DNA from: Eremophila alpestris peregrina
Lineage: Eukaryota > Chordata > Aves > Passeriformes > Alaudidae
Assembly (NCBI GenBank): GCA_009792885.1
Contig: WMCF01000016.1
Span: forward strand, 8,417,062-8,481,061
Length of the DNA: 64,000 bases
Reading direction: 5' to 3'
Every line of letters starts with the position of its first letter. The stretch's first letter is position 1. The notes under the pieces were generated by a model that saw only the letters and a list, made by a program, of their open reading frames with translations, made no database searches and was not told the origin of the DNA. Shown here piece after piece: positions 25,701-37,700 of the stretch. The position numbers and the translations under genes are program-made.

Positions 25701-28700
25701 AGCCCTCCATAAGCCAGAGTTAAACTAGTAGAGGTTTGGAAGAGGCTCTGGATGTGATAAAGTTCCTGTTTTAAAATAAAGCTGGAAATGGCGGATTGGA
25801 TGAGATTCTGTCTGTTGAGCTTTGCTGCAACATCGTGGAGAAAGAAGTCTAGTCTTCAATCAGAAATTTTCCAGGTTCAGATTTGGACTGAGTTGATCTT
25901 TGATATTAAAGTTTTAAGCTGGTGGTGGAGAAATGAGAAGGAAAAGAAGGAAAAGAATTAGCATGAGTATTGCTTTCAGCTCCTAAACTTTAATAAATTT
26001 AATCCCAGATAGAGGAGTTCTGGAGAAATCAGGCTATGTAGAAGCACTGGCATAATTAATGGGTTGTAGGTAAATACTGAAATAGTCCAACATATAGAAT
26101 ATGCATTCCCCTTTGCACTGGGGTCTGTAGAAGTATTTCACTGAAAGAAACTGCTGCCAGCAAGATGCCAAGTGGAGTGTGTTGCTACCTTTTTTGGTTC
26201 TTAGGGTCCTGAAATGAGAATAGGAAAGTTTAAACAAAGCAGACGATTTATCAGAGGCATAATATTTTTTTAATGTGTTTTGTGTCTGAGACAAAGCGTT
26301 ACTGTTCCTGAGATCTTGTGGCACCCAGTGACTGATAGGGGACTGAACCAGTGCTCTTTCTGAAGTGTTTTATCAGTTTGAGATACTTCACTGGGTGAAA
26401 CTTCTGGCTGTCCAGGAAATGCTTTGTTGGTCAGTGTGCCAGAAGTATCAGCTTCTGTACATTGCTCCTTCAGTACTGTAAGATATTAATTTTGTACACA
26501 TGGCCCAAAATTCTGATTGCAATGGTATTTTTCTGTGTTCAGAAAAAAAAAAGCACGTTTTTGCTCCTGCTTACAAAGAAATACTTTAACTGTTCTGGGG
26601 TGTTATTGTGGAAAAACTGGCTGACTTGCTACAGTCTTTGTGAGTGTACAGTCATTGAGTAGAGGCTGGGGAGCGCTGCTGATCAATAGAAACAGGCTTT
26701 TGTTAAACATTTGTTTTTCTTCTCATGCTTGTTTTCTGGAATCTCCTCAGTAGTGTTGGCCCCTGATGGTATTTACATTTGTCTTCTGAATTCCCAGCCT
26801 TGCTGTTGGTGAGCAGGACACAGCATGTGGTGAGACTCCACTAGCAGGCACAGCCCCAGTGTCATCAATTGTTTGCTCCTTTCCCATACCTCTTTCTTAC
26901 AGTTTGAATGTTACCTATCATTAATCTGTAAGAACTGGTACTTCTGTGCCAAGGAGACTGTGCATATGTTGCTGCAACTGTCTGACTCTGGGACTTCTGT
27001 TTCACAAGGTCACACACACTCCAATCAGGTATAAAAAACTTTTCTTCTTCAGGGCTTTTATGAAATGTTCCAATGCCATGAATCAGGCTTTATTAATTGA
27101 AAATTTATATTTTCTATATTCATGCGTGCTTTGTATTGTTGTGTGCTTTTATGATGAAAGTACTAAAATTAACACTGCAGCTGATCCAGTCAGTGCTTGT
27201 AGTTGGAGTTAAATAGGAACAGTCACAGAAGCTTTGTTACTCTTCTAGATCTGTTAGTCTGGCATCCTTCTGGAGCATGAATTCCACATTTTGCCTGACA
27301 TGTAATTTGTCTCAAAAGCATTTGATTGTGTCAGGATAGTTTGTTAGATTTTAGAAATGTCTGCTAGTATTTGTCCTTCCCTACATCTTCAGTCTGGAAT
27401 GTACTTGACTCCTCCTCAGGGAACAAGTAACTCCATGGAATCGTGATGCTGCAACAAATGCTATACCTCAGGCTCTGAAAATCCAACTGAGAAATACTCA
27501 TTTTCCTATGTCACAAATCAGCTTCCTATTTAAGTCCAGCAGTTTGTTTTCTTCTCTCTGTTCTTCCCTTACTGCTACTGAGAAATAGTTTCATTACTGC
27601 TAAAGAATGATTCATTAGCATGTGGTTTGCATTTGTAGGAAGCCAGTCTTGTAGAGACCACATTCCTGATGCTTGTTTGTTTTACAGACTCAAATGCAGA
27701 TGTTTTCCTTGTACAAACAAGTCAGAGGTGTCTGTCTGGGTCTGCCAGGCTGAGGGCTTAAGATAACAACCCATCCCAGGCTGGCAGTGTCACCTCACCC
27801 GTGCAGACTGTGTGTGTTGGCAGCAGCAGCCCTGTGTGCCACGCTCCATCTGATCACAGGCTTCTGTGTTGGGAGGGAGGGCACTGCTGGGGTAGCCTTT
27901 GTTTCCAGAGGGTCACATCACACTGCTGGTAAAGTTGAGGGAGGTGACATGCCAGATCTTGCACAGCATGAGCTAATGCTTTGGTTCTCCTAGAAAAACG
28001 GTTATTTGTACATTGAAAATTGCTCTTTTATTAGTGGGAGTTCTTAGTGGCCAGCAAAGGGGGCACATCAGAATGTAGAGATGGGTAAGAGTCAATTAAA
28101 CACCACATCTGCTTTGTGTGTTGGTGTTGCCCTGGTTTAATTTGCTGACCCAACCATCCAGCACTGAAAAAAGCCAGTGCAGGACCAGGGCAGTATCATG
28201 TGGCAGCAGTGGGTCAGTTGTGTTGTGAAACTGCACCTCTTCAGCAGGGTTAGAAGAGTAATGAATATGCTGCTTCTAGGTATGCAGAGCTTGACTGTTT
28301 TTATAGGAGTGACTGTTGCTTGTTTTTCCTTCCAGGATTGTGTTGGTGTGCTGTCTGTACTACATCACATCCTGTGGTTCACCTGTAGCAGGATTCAAGA
28401 AGGCCTATGGCATTTCAGCTGATGATTGGGACTGACAGCTTCTCTAGGAGAAAAAAAAAAGCAACTTTTCCTGCAGCTAGAGCAGGAGTTGTTTTCTGTG
28501 AGCAAAGTAGAGAGATGCCGTGGTGACAGCTCATCTTGGAGTGCAGGAGGCAGAGCCCTTTAGTGTCAGAGGGTGTTTGAATGCAGCATGTGCAGACACC
28601 AAACTTGCCCAGGTGCTTCCTATCACAAATAGCAGTGAGGAGACAGGCATTCTCAGCCCTCTGAATTCCCCTGGAAAAGATCTCTTGTATGGAGGAGACC

Positions 28701-31700
28701 TGCTTTGTTTCAACTTTCAACTCTAGGACCTGAAGGGGTTGAGGAGCAGGGTGAATGTCTATCAGCTCAGCAGATGTCTGTCATCTTGGTGGGTAGGAGT
28801 TTCTTTGTGCAAGCAGAGAAGTCTGTTTTCTTCTGAAATAAACTAATACATAAAATGAAGGAGAACTTGTTTGCTTGTACCCTTGTAGCATGACTTTAAA
28901 TGTCATGTTGCAGTACTCTCATGGTGCTCAGGCTAGCAGGGACTGTGCCAGTGTTTGCCAAGAGTCCACGTAATGCAAACAGCTCTGCATGGAAACAGGC
29001 CCTGTCACAGCAGTTTTCTATCTTCCTCTCCACTCCAGCATGTAGCTTTCTTCTCTACAGTGAAGGGCTGGCAAAATGTTTTTTGTTTTCCCCTTTGCTG
29101 TCACAGTTTGCCTGCATTTGCAGCCTGTTGCTTCTTCTCCACCTCAGTAAGTGGTATCTGGCTCCCCTGGGGATCCTACTTTGCATTTTTGGTGAGGACC
29201 CTGACTGCAGTCCAGTCTGGCCCTCCAGAGTGCTGATGACAGTCAGGACTGGATGTGGGACTTCCATGAGCAGTTAAGCTAATCCAGTGCATTCTTGATT
29301 CCTTCCTTTCTGTGCTGTTGTAACAAAGTACATGAGTTAGTGTTTTGTACACCCATACTTCATTCCAGCTTTTATATTGCGGATGTACTGGCTGTGAGCA
29401 TCATGTCTAGCAATTTATTGTGAATTGATTGTACTGGGATATTGTACTGGGTTTGTACAATTTTTATATGAAAATCATACGCCTAAGCAGAGGTGTGGCT
29501 TCAAAATGTGTGACATTTGACCTTTTTTTTTTTCTTTTATTTTCCACCTAGGTATCACATGCTGTTGCAAAGCTAGTATTAGTTAGTTTCCACTGGCAGA
29601 TCTCAGAGATTTTGGAAAGGTAAGTGTTAATAGTCTTACCTCATCTGTGCTTAGTGCTTTCCCCCCTGGAAATTTGATTTGCTGAAATGCTCAGGGTGCT
29701 CCATAGGTGTATTTTTGGCAAGTGTCTTTGGATCTTGAAGCAGGACATGCAGTCCCTTTTAGGAAGCAGAGGAAAACTACTGATTTGTTGAGGCTGCACT
29801 GCCTGTAAGAAAATTTTTTAAACAGGGAGAGGGTAGTAGTGGTAAATGTCTTTCAGTTTAGGAATTATTGCTAGGAACCCTCTTAAATAGATTAATCCTA
29901 AATTTTGAGATAGTAGATTGAGAGTACTGCATCTATATTTAATGGACATAAAGATAACATATGTTCTGCTTTGAACCTAGGAGCCATGAATCATAAAGGA
30001 GCACTGACTCTATACTGATGTAGTCTTTAGTAGTACATTCACACTGAAGTTTTTGTTCCTTTTGACATTAAGTGGTGGTTTTTTCCCAAGCTGGCCAGCA
30101 TTTGGAGAGCAGAAGATGATGTGAGAGAACTGAGCACTGCAGCTCCCTTGTGTGGTCAGTGTCACTGTAACAAAGCCCTCCAACTGATTGCAAAAAGAGG
30201 GCTCAGACTCGGCCCAAACATATGCAGGAAGTGCATTGGGAGGCACTGCTGGCTGGCAGCCCCTCCACAGAATACTGGCTCAGAACGGAACATTGTCTGA
30301 AAATAGAGAGCATATCAGCTTGACTCATTCTGCCCAGACATTTTTGGCCCTGTAGCCAGCAACTTCATCCAGAGAACCTATGGAAAATGCATCCTGTGTA
30401 TGGATGCTGTTGCCTCCTTGGTTACCCTGTATCCTGTGAAAGCTTTTCTGTGGGCTTCAAGGAGGGTGACATTGCTGTATAGCAGCTCAGGGTGATCCTG
30501 CAGGTTAACTGATGAGACTGAAACAAGAGGAAATTTGGGGAAGGGCTTACTTCTAAAGTGATGAGTTTGCAAATTGTTCTCAAGTTGATCTAGTCCTCAA
30601 AATTCTCTCTTGGTACAAAATTACATTCTCAAAAGAAAGCTCACTAGTACAACTAAGAGATGAGGAGGGAGGACTTACAGCAAGGCCACAACAGTGATGC
30701 TGCTGTTTCTGAATACAGTGAGATATAAACAAAGGAAATCACAAACAGCAAAAGGTGTTTAATTCTATGGCTGCTGACAGACAGCTTCATATGCCTAAAG
30801 GGTGATAATCTGTCACAGAATAATTACTTAACTAGACAACAGTCTGGAGTTTAAGTGAGACTTAACCAGGACAGCTTAATTTTACAGAGGAATAGGAGAC
30901 AGTCTGGAGCCTCACTAGAGTGTGTTATTGGAGACAGTGGCTAAGGACTACTCTAGGGGTGTGGATGGAAAATCTTAGCTTAAAAATAATTTTTCAGGGG
31001 AGGGAGATAGTTGTAGAAATATGTTCATCAAGATGTATAAGGGAAATGTTAATCCATTACCAGGAGAAGTAGTATTTCTGGTTCTGAATAAACTCTCACA
31101 AAGTTCTGTTGATAGGAGCTCAGCTCTCTATATGAAGGAGCCTCACCCAGGAAACATTTCCACTTTCCTTGTTGAAACCTACCCTACTATTTGCAGAGAG
31201 ACATCTGTTTATTCAGGCAAGAAGGATCAATTTAACAATGCAAAATGTATTCGGAGCTTGATTTGATCGTTCTTCACTTGCCTTTTCAGGCACAAGTCTA
31301 ATGCTGCCCAGTTGCTAGTAGAAGCACGAGTTCAGCCCACCTCATCCAAACATGTAAGTATGCAAACTATCCCGTCTGTTCCCTTGGCAGACACCTCTGA
31401 CCCCCCTCCTGGGGGATTGCATTACTAATGGCATACTCTGTCCAGTGTTAACCCTTTGCAAACTCAGGTCTGACACCCTGATTCATTGCTGGGTTTACTT
31501 CTGAAATGAGAATGCATTTCAAGAGGTCTCTAATATCTAAATAGCAGCTTTGCTGTTGGCTTGCAGGTAGTGTTCAAGAATTACTTTCTTCAAGAAAATT
31601 AGGATCATTTTTTGGCAGGAGTGGTGGCAGACAGTGGAAGGAGCAGAGGGTATGGGCTTGGCTGCCTCTTCTGATTCTGTTCTCTTTAAAAAGACACTGA

Positions 31701-34700
31701 GAGGAAGTTCTGGCTGCACAGAGTGAACAGAGCTTGTCTGTGTCTGGAACTGATTTTTAATTTTTTTTATCTTTTCTTTTACCTTTTTAATCTTTTTTTA
31801 AATCTATGTACTGCTCAGGAATACTTAAGCTAAATCTCCCAGTGAGTTATGTTGCTGCTGAGTCAGTCGGAGCTGATATTTGAACCAACAACTTGTTTTT
31901 TTGTAGCCAGGGCTACACAGATCTTCAGACACTTTTTTCCCCCCCTTTAAATAGAAACTTCCTGTTGCATGTTTATAGATTTCATCCATGGGGGTTGTAT
32001 TGGTACAATGCAGCATAACCCTAGGAGCACATTGCCATGTGTCAGATTTTGAGTGATAAAATACTACATCTGGCTTGTGGGGGAGAAGAGATCTTAAAAG
32101 CCTGATTTGGCATCTGAGCTCTCTTTTAACTAGCAGATAGTGAAAAAGGTAGGCTGACAGAAGTGTAAGCTTCATGGGCTCAAATAATCTGCCTAAAGTC
32201 CAGAAAAAAAAATCTTTCTAATTTGACATACCTTGAAATTAGTCCATGTATTTCAAGATTTATCCAAGTCCTGTTATCAGCTGTCACTTGAGTATTCCCC
32301 CTGCAGTGGGCCATTCCAGCCTCCTTGGCAGGCAAGGTGAAGACCACCAGCACATCATTTCAGAGAGGATCCTGAGGGTTTGGACCAGACACTTTCTCAA
32401 CTTTAATTTACAGTAACTTTGTGTTTTGCTCTGAGGAGGTAGGAAGTGGTATAGGAATCTTTTTCTCCCAATGTGGCAACCCAAAACAATGCTTGAGGCA
32501 AAGTTCTATACATACTGCAAAACTGAGACAAAACATTCCCAATATAAACATGACAAAACTACTGAGACAAAATACATGCAAATAATCCATGCAGTGAAGA
32601 ACAGTGTAACTCCTGAGTGCTGTTGTCTCTTCAGCTTCTCCTAGCCAATCATCTCATGAAATACCTGTAAGAAGAGAGAGAAAAGAAAACCCAGTCCCAC
32701 TTGGTCTGGTTTTAAAAAGAAAGAACTCTCCATCTGGTGTTAATTTTGTGGTCTCTGCCATGGGCATCTGTGGCTACCCGTGGGATCCCTTTGTACAGCA
32801 GTCTGACTCTTCATTTGCAACAAATCCTACCTGTCTGCCATAGGTTACCAACTGCCCCCATGTAAGACCTGGTCCTGCCTGCAGTCCACCCCCATGAGCA
32901 GCTCTAAGCAATTGAGTTGCCTAAAGCTTCAATGAGTCAGCTAGTCCATTAATTGGAGGGTTTGTTCTCTCTGGCTCAGCAAACAGCATGGAGAAAGGCT
33001 GAGAGGTTGCAAGAACCCTCTTGTGTATCAACTGAAGGCAAGCAGCCTGTTGCACCCAATGCTTGACTGGGGATAGAGATGGGTTCTCCCCTCTCCAAGA
33101 GGTCTAAACCTGCTGCCCAGTGGGCTGTCCTTTGGGTCAGAGACAGGGCTCTCTGCCATCATGCATTGTGAAGGACACTCTGGGACCCTATGGTCTTTGT
33201 GTTTTGTCCTCCAGCAGCTTTGTGCTGTCTCCCCCCATGAGTGAAATCCTCCACACATACTGTTTCAGTTTCCTTTGCATGCCTGCTGTATTTTTCTTGC
33301 AGCTGAGCCAGCTCAGTTGCAGAATAGGGCATTTGTTTAGTTGTTGCAGTGGGTGCTGTCTCCTCACACTCCCTCTCATAAGCAGCAGCAGTCTTTATAA
33401 GTGGGCAGAGTTTAGGAAGAGGTTGGGGGTCTGGCTTTGCTCTATCAGGCTCCTCCCAAGGATAAAGGCAGGTGACATCATCAGCAGTAAGGCCCACCTC
33501 GTTCTCCAAATCCTCCCCCTTCAAGCAGGCAATCTGCAAATGTAATTCTCTTTCTCTTACAGGGGATTAATTTAGTCAAATATGCAAGTTTTCTGTTTGT
33601 CCCTTTTCAGCATTTAACTCATTATGTGTTTTCTGTTGGGCACTGTGTTCTGCTTCCAAGGTCACCTGCAGTATTCTAGCCAATTCAAAGACCCATTCAC
33701 CACCTTATCTCATTGCTTAGCTCTGTGTTTATCTCTCTGAGCAGCTACTAAAGCAGCTTCCAAAAGTGTGCAGACTCTGGATTTGCCTTTAGCAATTTTT
33801 TTTCTTCTTTTTTGCTAAATACTGTATTTTTTCCACAAGACCAGCCAGAGAATGCCAACTTTCCTCAGCCCATCTCTGTCCATTGAAAGCTGGACAAGCT
33901 TTATAATCCTTTAGCAAGTCTCACTGAAGGTAGCAGTTGAGATTGTGCTTTTCCCAGGTTACCACATTCTCTCAGCTGGAAAATTTGGCTTCAACTGCAT
34001 AACAATTCTCCTTTGTCCAGCACTCTGTGTGTTGTTCCAGTAGAAAGTAGCTCCTCACCACCCTCAAGGACACCCTGCTCACTGCACCTGAAAAATTTTC
34101 ACGCCCTGAGTTCTCTCCATGAGTGTTTGAAAGGGGCTTAGGTACTTTGATACCACTGGGCAGAGTGCAGAAGAAGACAACAAACTTCTCAGGAGGTTGA
34201 ATAGCAAACCTTTACTTACAAAGTTGGACCATAATAGACTAGGCAAATATTAAAGCAACATCCAATTAAAGTAAGGCAAGGCACTGACTTAGCAAACTCT
34301 AATCCATCCAGATTTCAAGAAAAGGAAGTTAGGAGAAGAAAGAAAGAAAAAAGAGATAGTCACCACCTTGGATCCAGTCAATCTTAGCTGCTGTAAGGTC
34401 CAAGGCAGTGGGACTCATCAGGGCTGCACACTGTCATTATGGCCTTTAATCTGTTCTGGTCCCTCCCCACAAGTAGGGCTTTCAGTGTTCCAGTGGCTTG
34501 GTCCACTTTGGGCCTCAACCAGAGGCTCCAGGCTCCAGTGGGTGGGATGTGGAGCAGTGACCACCCCATCTTCACAGAACTTGTCCTGCCCCCACCCAAA
34601 CACACACTTTACTTGTTTTGAGCCATTAATAATTTCTGTAGTCTCATACAAACAGTGATTTTCTTTTAGGAAGAAAAGTACTAGGGTTAAAAGTTTAATT

Positions 34701-37700
34701 TAAACTTGATTTGCTAGGCAATTCATTACAGTCTGTGTGTGCTCTGTGCACAGAGCATGGTGCTCTGTGCTTCAGCTTGTAGTGCAGAGTGATTCTGGGG
34801 ACAGATGCTCATAGGGAGTGTCTGTAGAGGGACTGACCCCATAGGGAGAAGCTGTCGTGGTGAGCTCAGAGAGGCAGCTGATCCAGGCAATCACTGCAAT
34901 TACAGACTCAGTGAATCTTGTTCTGGTCTGTAAGTGAGGCCACTTAGAACAAATTTGCATTGCTTCCTCTTTCATGTGGCCATGCCATAAATCAAGCTCT
35001 GTCATTCGTGTGCTGCATATCATGGTGCTGCTGCTCTGTGTCTCTGGCATGCAGAGATTGGTGTGGAAACTGATGGCAGGCTCACACCAGCTTCTCCACG
35101 AGGAGCAAAGTGGGTGCAAAGTGATTACATGACTTCTCTGTGATAGGAAAAACTGGAACATAAACTGCAGCTGACAGCTTTGTAGAGCCTTGGTTTTGAT
35201 GATGCTGGGCTAGACCTAGTTCTGCAGGTCCCAGGGGTGAGTGGAGATGTATTGAAGGCTGGATGTTGTCTAGGGATCAGCTCTGCACTACATAGGGGGA
35301 AACCAGATGACATTCAGTGGTTTGGTGAAGCAATAACAGTTATGCCTGATTTGAAACAAACCCTCTTAATCCTTTTCAGCTGAAGGGACGATGCCTGTTT
35401 TGCCACATGTAGCATAGGCAGAAGATAAGAGATGGGAGGTGATAGTTTGTGAATTCCCTTTCCTTTCTGTATAAACACTCTACAATTACATCTTCCATTA
35501 CCCAAAATTACTGTCTGGTAAAAGGGCAGTGCTAAGTTTGTTTGCAGTGACAGCTGCTCTCCAGAGCCTGTGGGGATAGTCTGGCCCAGCTAACAAAGAA
35601 TATTAGTAAATCCAGGAAAGGACAACATAATGACATACTTCAAACAAGGTGAGAGTAGGAACCAGAAAAGTAAAGGTAAGTTCTGGGCAGCACTAGAGGA
35701 GAGGCAGAAACTCTTCAGTGACTGTCAACTTGTTGTGCTCTGTGAAATTAGATGTTCTTGAGCAGGACTGACTGGGGAATTGCAGCACCTGAGCACAATA
35801 GCTGCTTATGGGCCTGTTCTGCTCTGGACTTCTGTGGAGACCATTGTCACAGTGAGGGTGATGCAGGTGGATGAGCTGAGAATGCTCTGGGAGGTCTGGG
35901 GTGCTTTCACTGTACTCTGATTTGTCCCTCTGCCAGGCAATGGTACATTCCTCCCACCACTGCGCCGTGTGCATGCAGTTTGTCCGGAAGGAGAACTTGC
36001 TCTCCCTGGCCTGTCAGCACCAGTTCTGCCGCAGCTGCTGGGAGCAGCACTGTACAGTGCTCGTCAAGGATGGTGTTGGAGTTGGTGAGTTCAATGTGGA
36101 TGTGCTGCTGGGCCTGTATTTGCCCCACTGGCCATTCTGATGAGTCAAAAGCATGACTGTAACAAGTTAGAAACTGCAAATTCTGTTGAATAGAATTTGC
36201 ATCTGTGATGATGTATTGTTGCAATGCCCCTGGAGTGCTTGTGGATGCAAACATCTGTTCCCTTTTTGTTGGGGAGAAGCCAGTAGTTGCCAGAGTTGCT
36301 TTGGGCTTTTCCAAGCCTGTCTTTCGTGTTGGCATGGCAGTAACATGTAATTTTCTAATTTAAGTGTCTGACCTTGTGAATACTGGTTGAAGCACTCACT
36401 GGTCCTGGATACACATGTGCCCTGTCATCTTTTGGTGAAGACAGTTGGGCTGCAGCTTTTCAGCAGCCCTGATTGTTTCACAGTTGTATCCCTCTTGCCA
36501 CAACAACAGATGGCACCAAGGAAGCTGTTTTGAATACTCTCTGTGCATTCACCCCTTAGTACAAGTTGCACTGTTCTAAGATGTTGCTTCCTCTTCTCAG
36601 GGGTGTCCTGCATGGCTCAGGACTGTCTACTCCGGACACCAGAAGACTTTGTGTTTCCATTGCTGCCTAGTGAAGAGCTGAAAGACAAATACAGGCGCTA
36701 CCTCTTCAGGGACTATGTGGAGGTATGAGATTTTTTTCCATTTTAAAATACTCTGGGTCAAGTCACCAATGACTTGCAGAAATTTTGTTTAAAGTGTCTT
36801 GCATTTTTGATTAGAACTGCAGTAACTGCAGCAGAATTGTCCTCAATAGGCATGATTTGGCTGCTTCTGTAGGACAGCTCCCTGACAAAATGCTCTAGCA
36901 GGTTGCCAAAGTAAATTCTGCTGTAAGGTCATCCATTCTGCTGTAAGGTCATCCACTAACTCCTTGGCTGGTGCTTCAAAATTCTTGGTGTTACAGCTTC
37001 AAAAACGTCAATCTGATTATTCAAGTCCTTCTTGTTCTTACATAAATATTTTTAGGTTCAGAAAAATAGGTCCCTCTTCTTAGGGTAGCCCTGCTGAATT
37101 GGCTGGCTCAATTACATTTTATGTGAGCCTTCTTGAAATTAAAGCAGGATTTGTTAAGGTTAAATATGCAGGAGTATTCTGATAACTGGGAACAGACAGA
37201 GAACACTAAAAAAGCTTTGTGGGGTTTTGTTTGCTGTGCTGAATTAGTCTATAACCGTCCATTTGAGTTCCCTGTTCTAGAGAAGCTGTAAGTAACTAAC
37301 AAACCTCTTCCATATTAGGAAATGCAGAATCTGCTCTGACAGTCAAGACCTGATGACACATTCCACACTTTTTTAATACAAAATACCTCCCTTGTATGTT
37401 TCTGGAAGGATAGGAATAGTTAAAGTTGAACAGATGATGGTCTCTTGCACCCACTGCTGATCTTGCTCTCTTGTTGTGTCCACAGAGCCATTACCAGCTG
37501 CAGCTGTGTCCTGGTGCAGATTGTCCTATGGTCATACAGGTACAAGAGCCAAAGGCCCGGCGAGTGCAGTGCAATCGTTGCAATGAGGTCTTCTGGTAAG
37601 AAACAGAGAAGGTTACAGATCAGAGGGAAAGGGTGTGCTGTCCTCAGAGCCACTCCTTTTCCTTGCCAACAGTTTTGGTGTGTAGAAGTATCTGAAATGC

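Larger units (their letters stand above)
17016..29551. other. ARIH2 intron 2 (12.5 kb)
   Basis: The largest intron of the window, bounded by AAAG|GTGAGG and ACCTAG|GTATCA. Apart from the tandem duplication at 20084 and the stem-loop cluster at 25335 (listed separately), I recognise no mobile element, no RNA gene and no exon. Short T- and A-runs are scattered, for example about 25440-25451 and 25560-25574. Confidence 0.55.
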
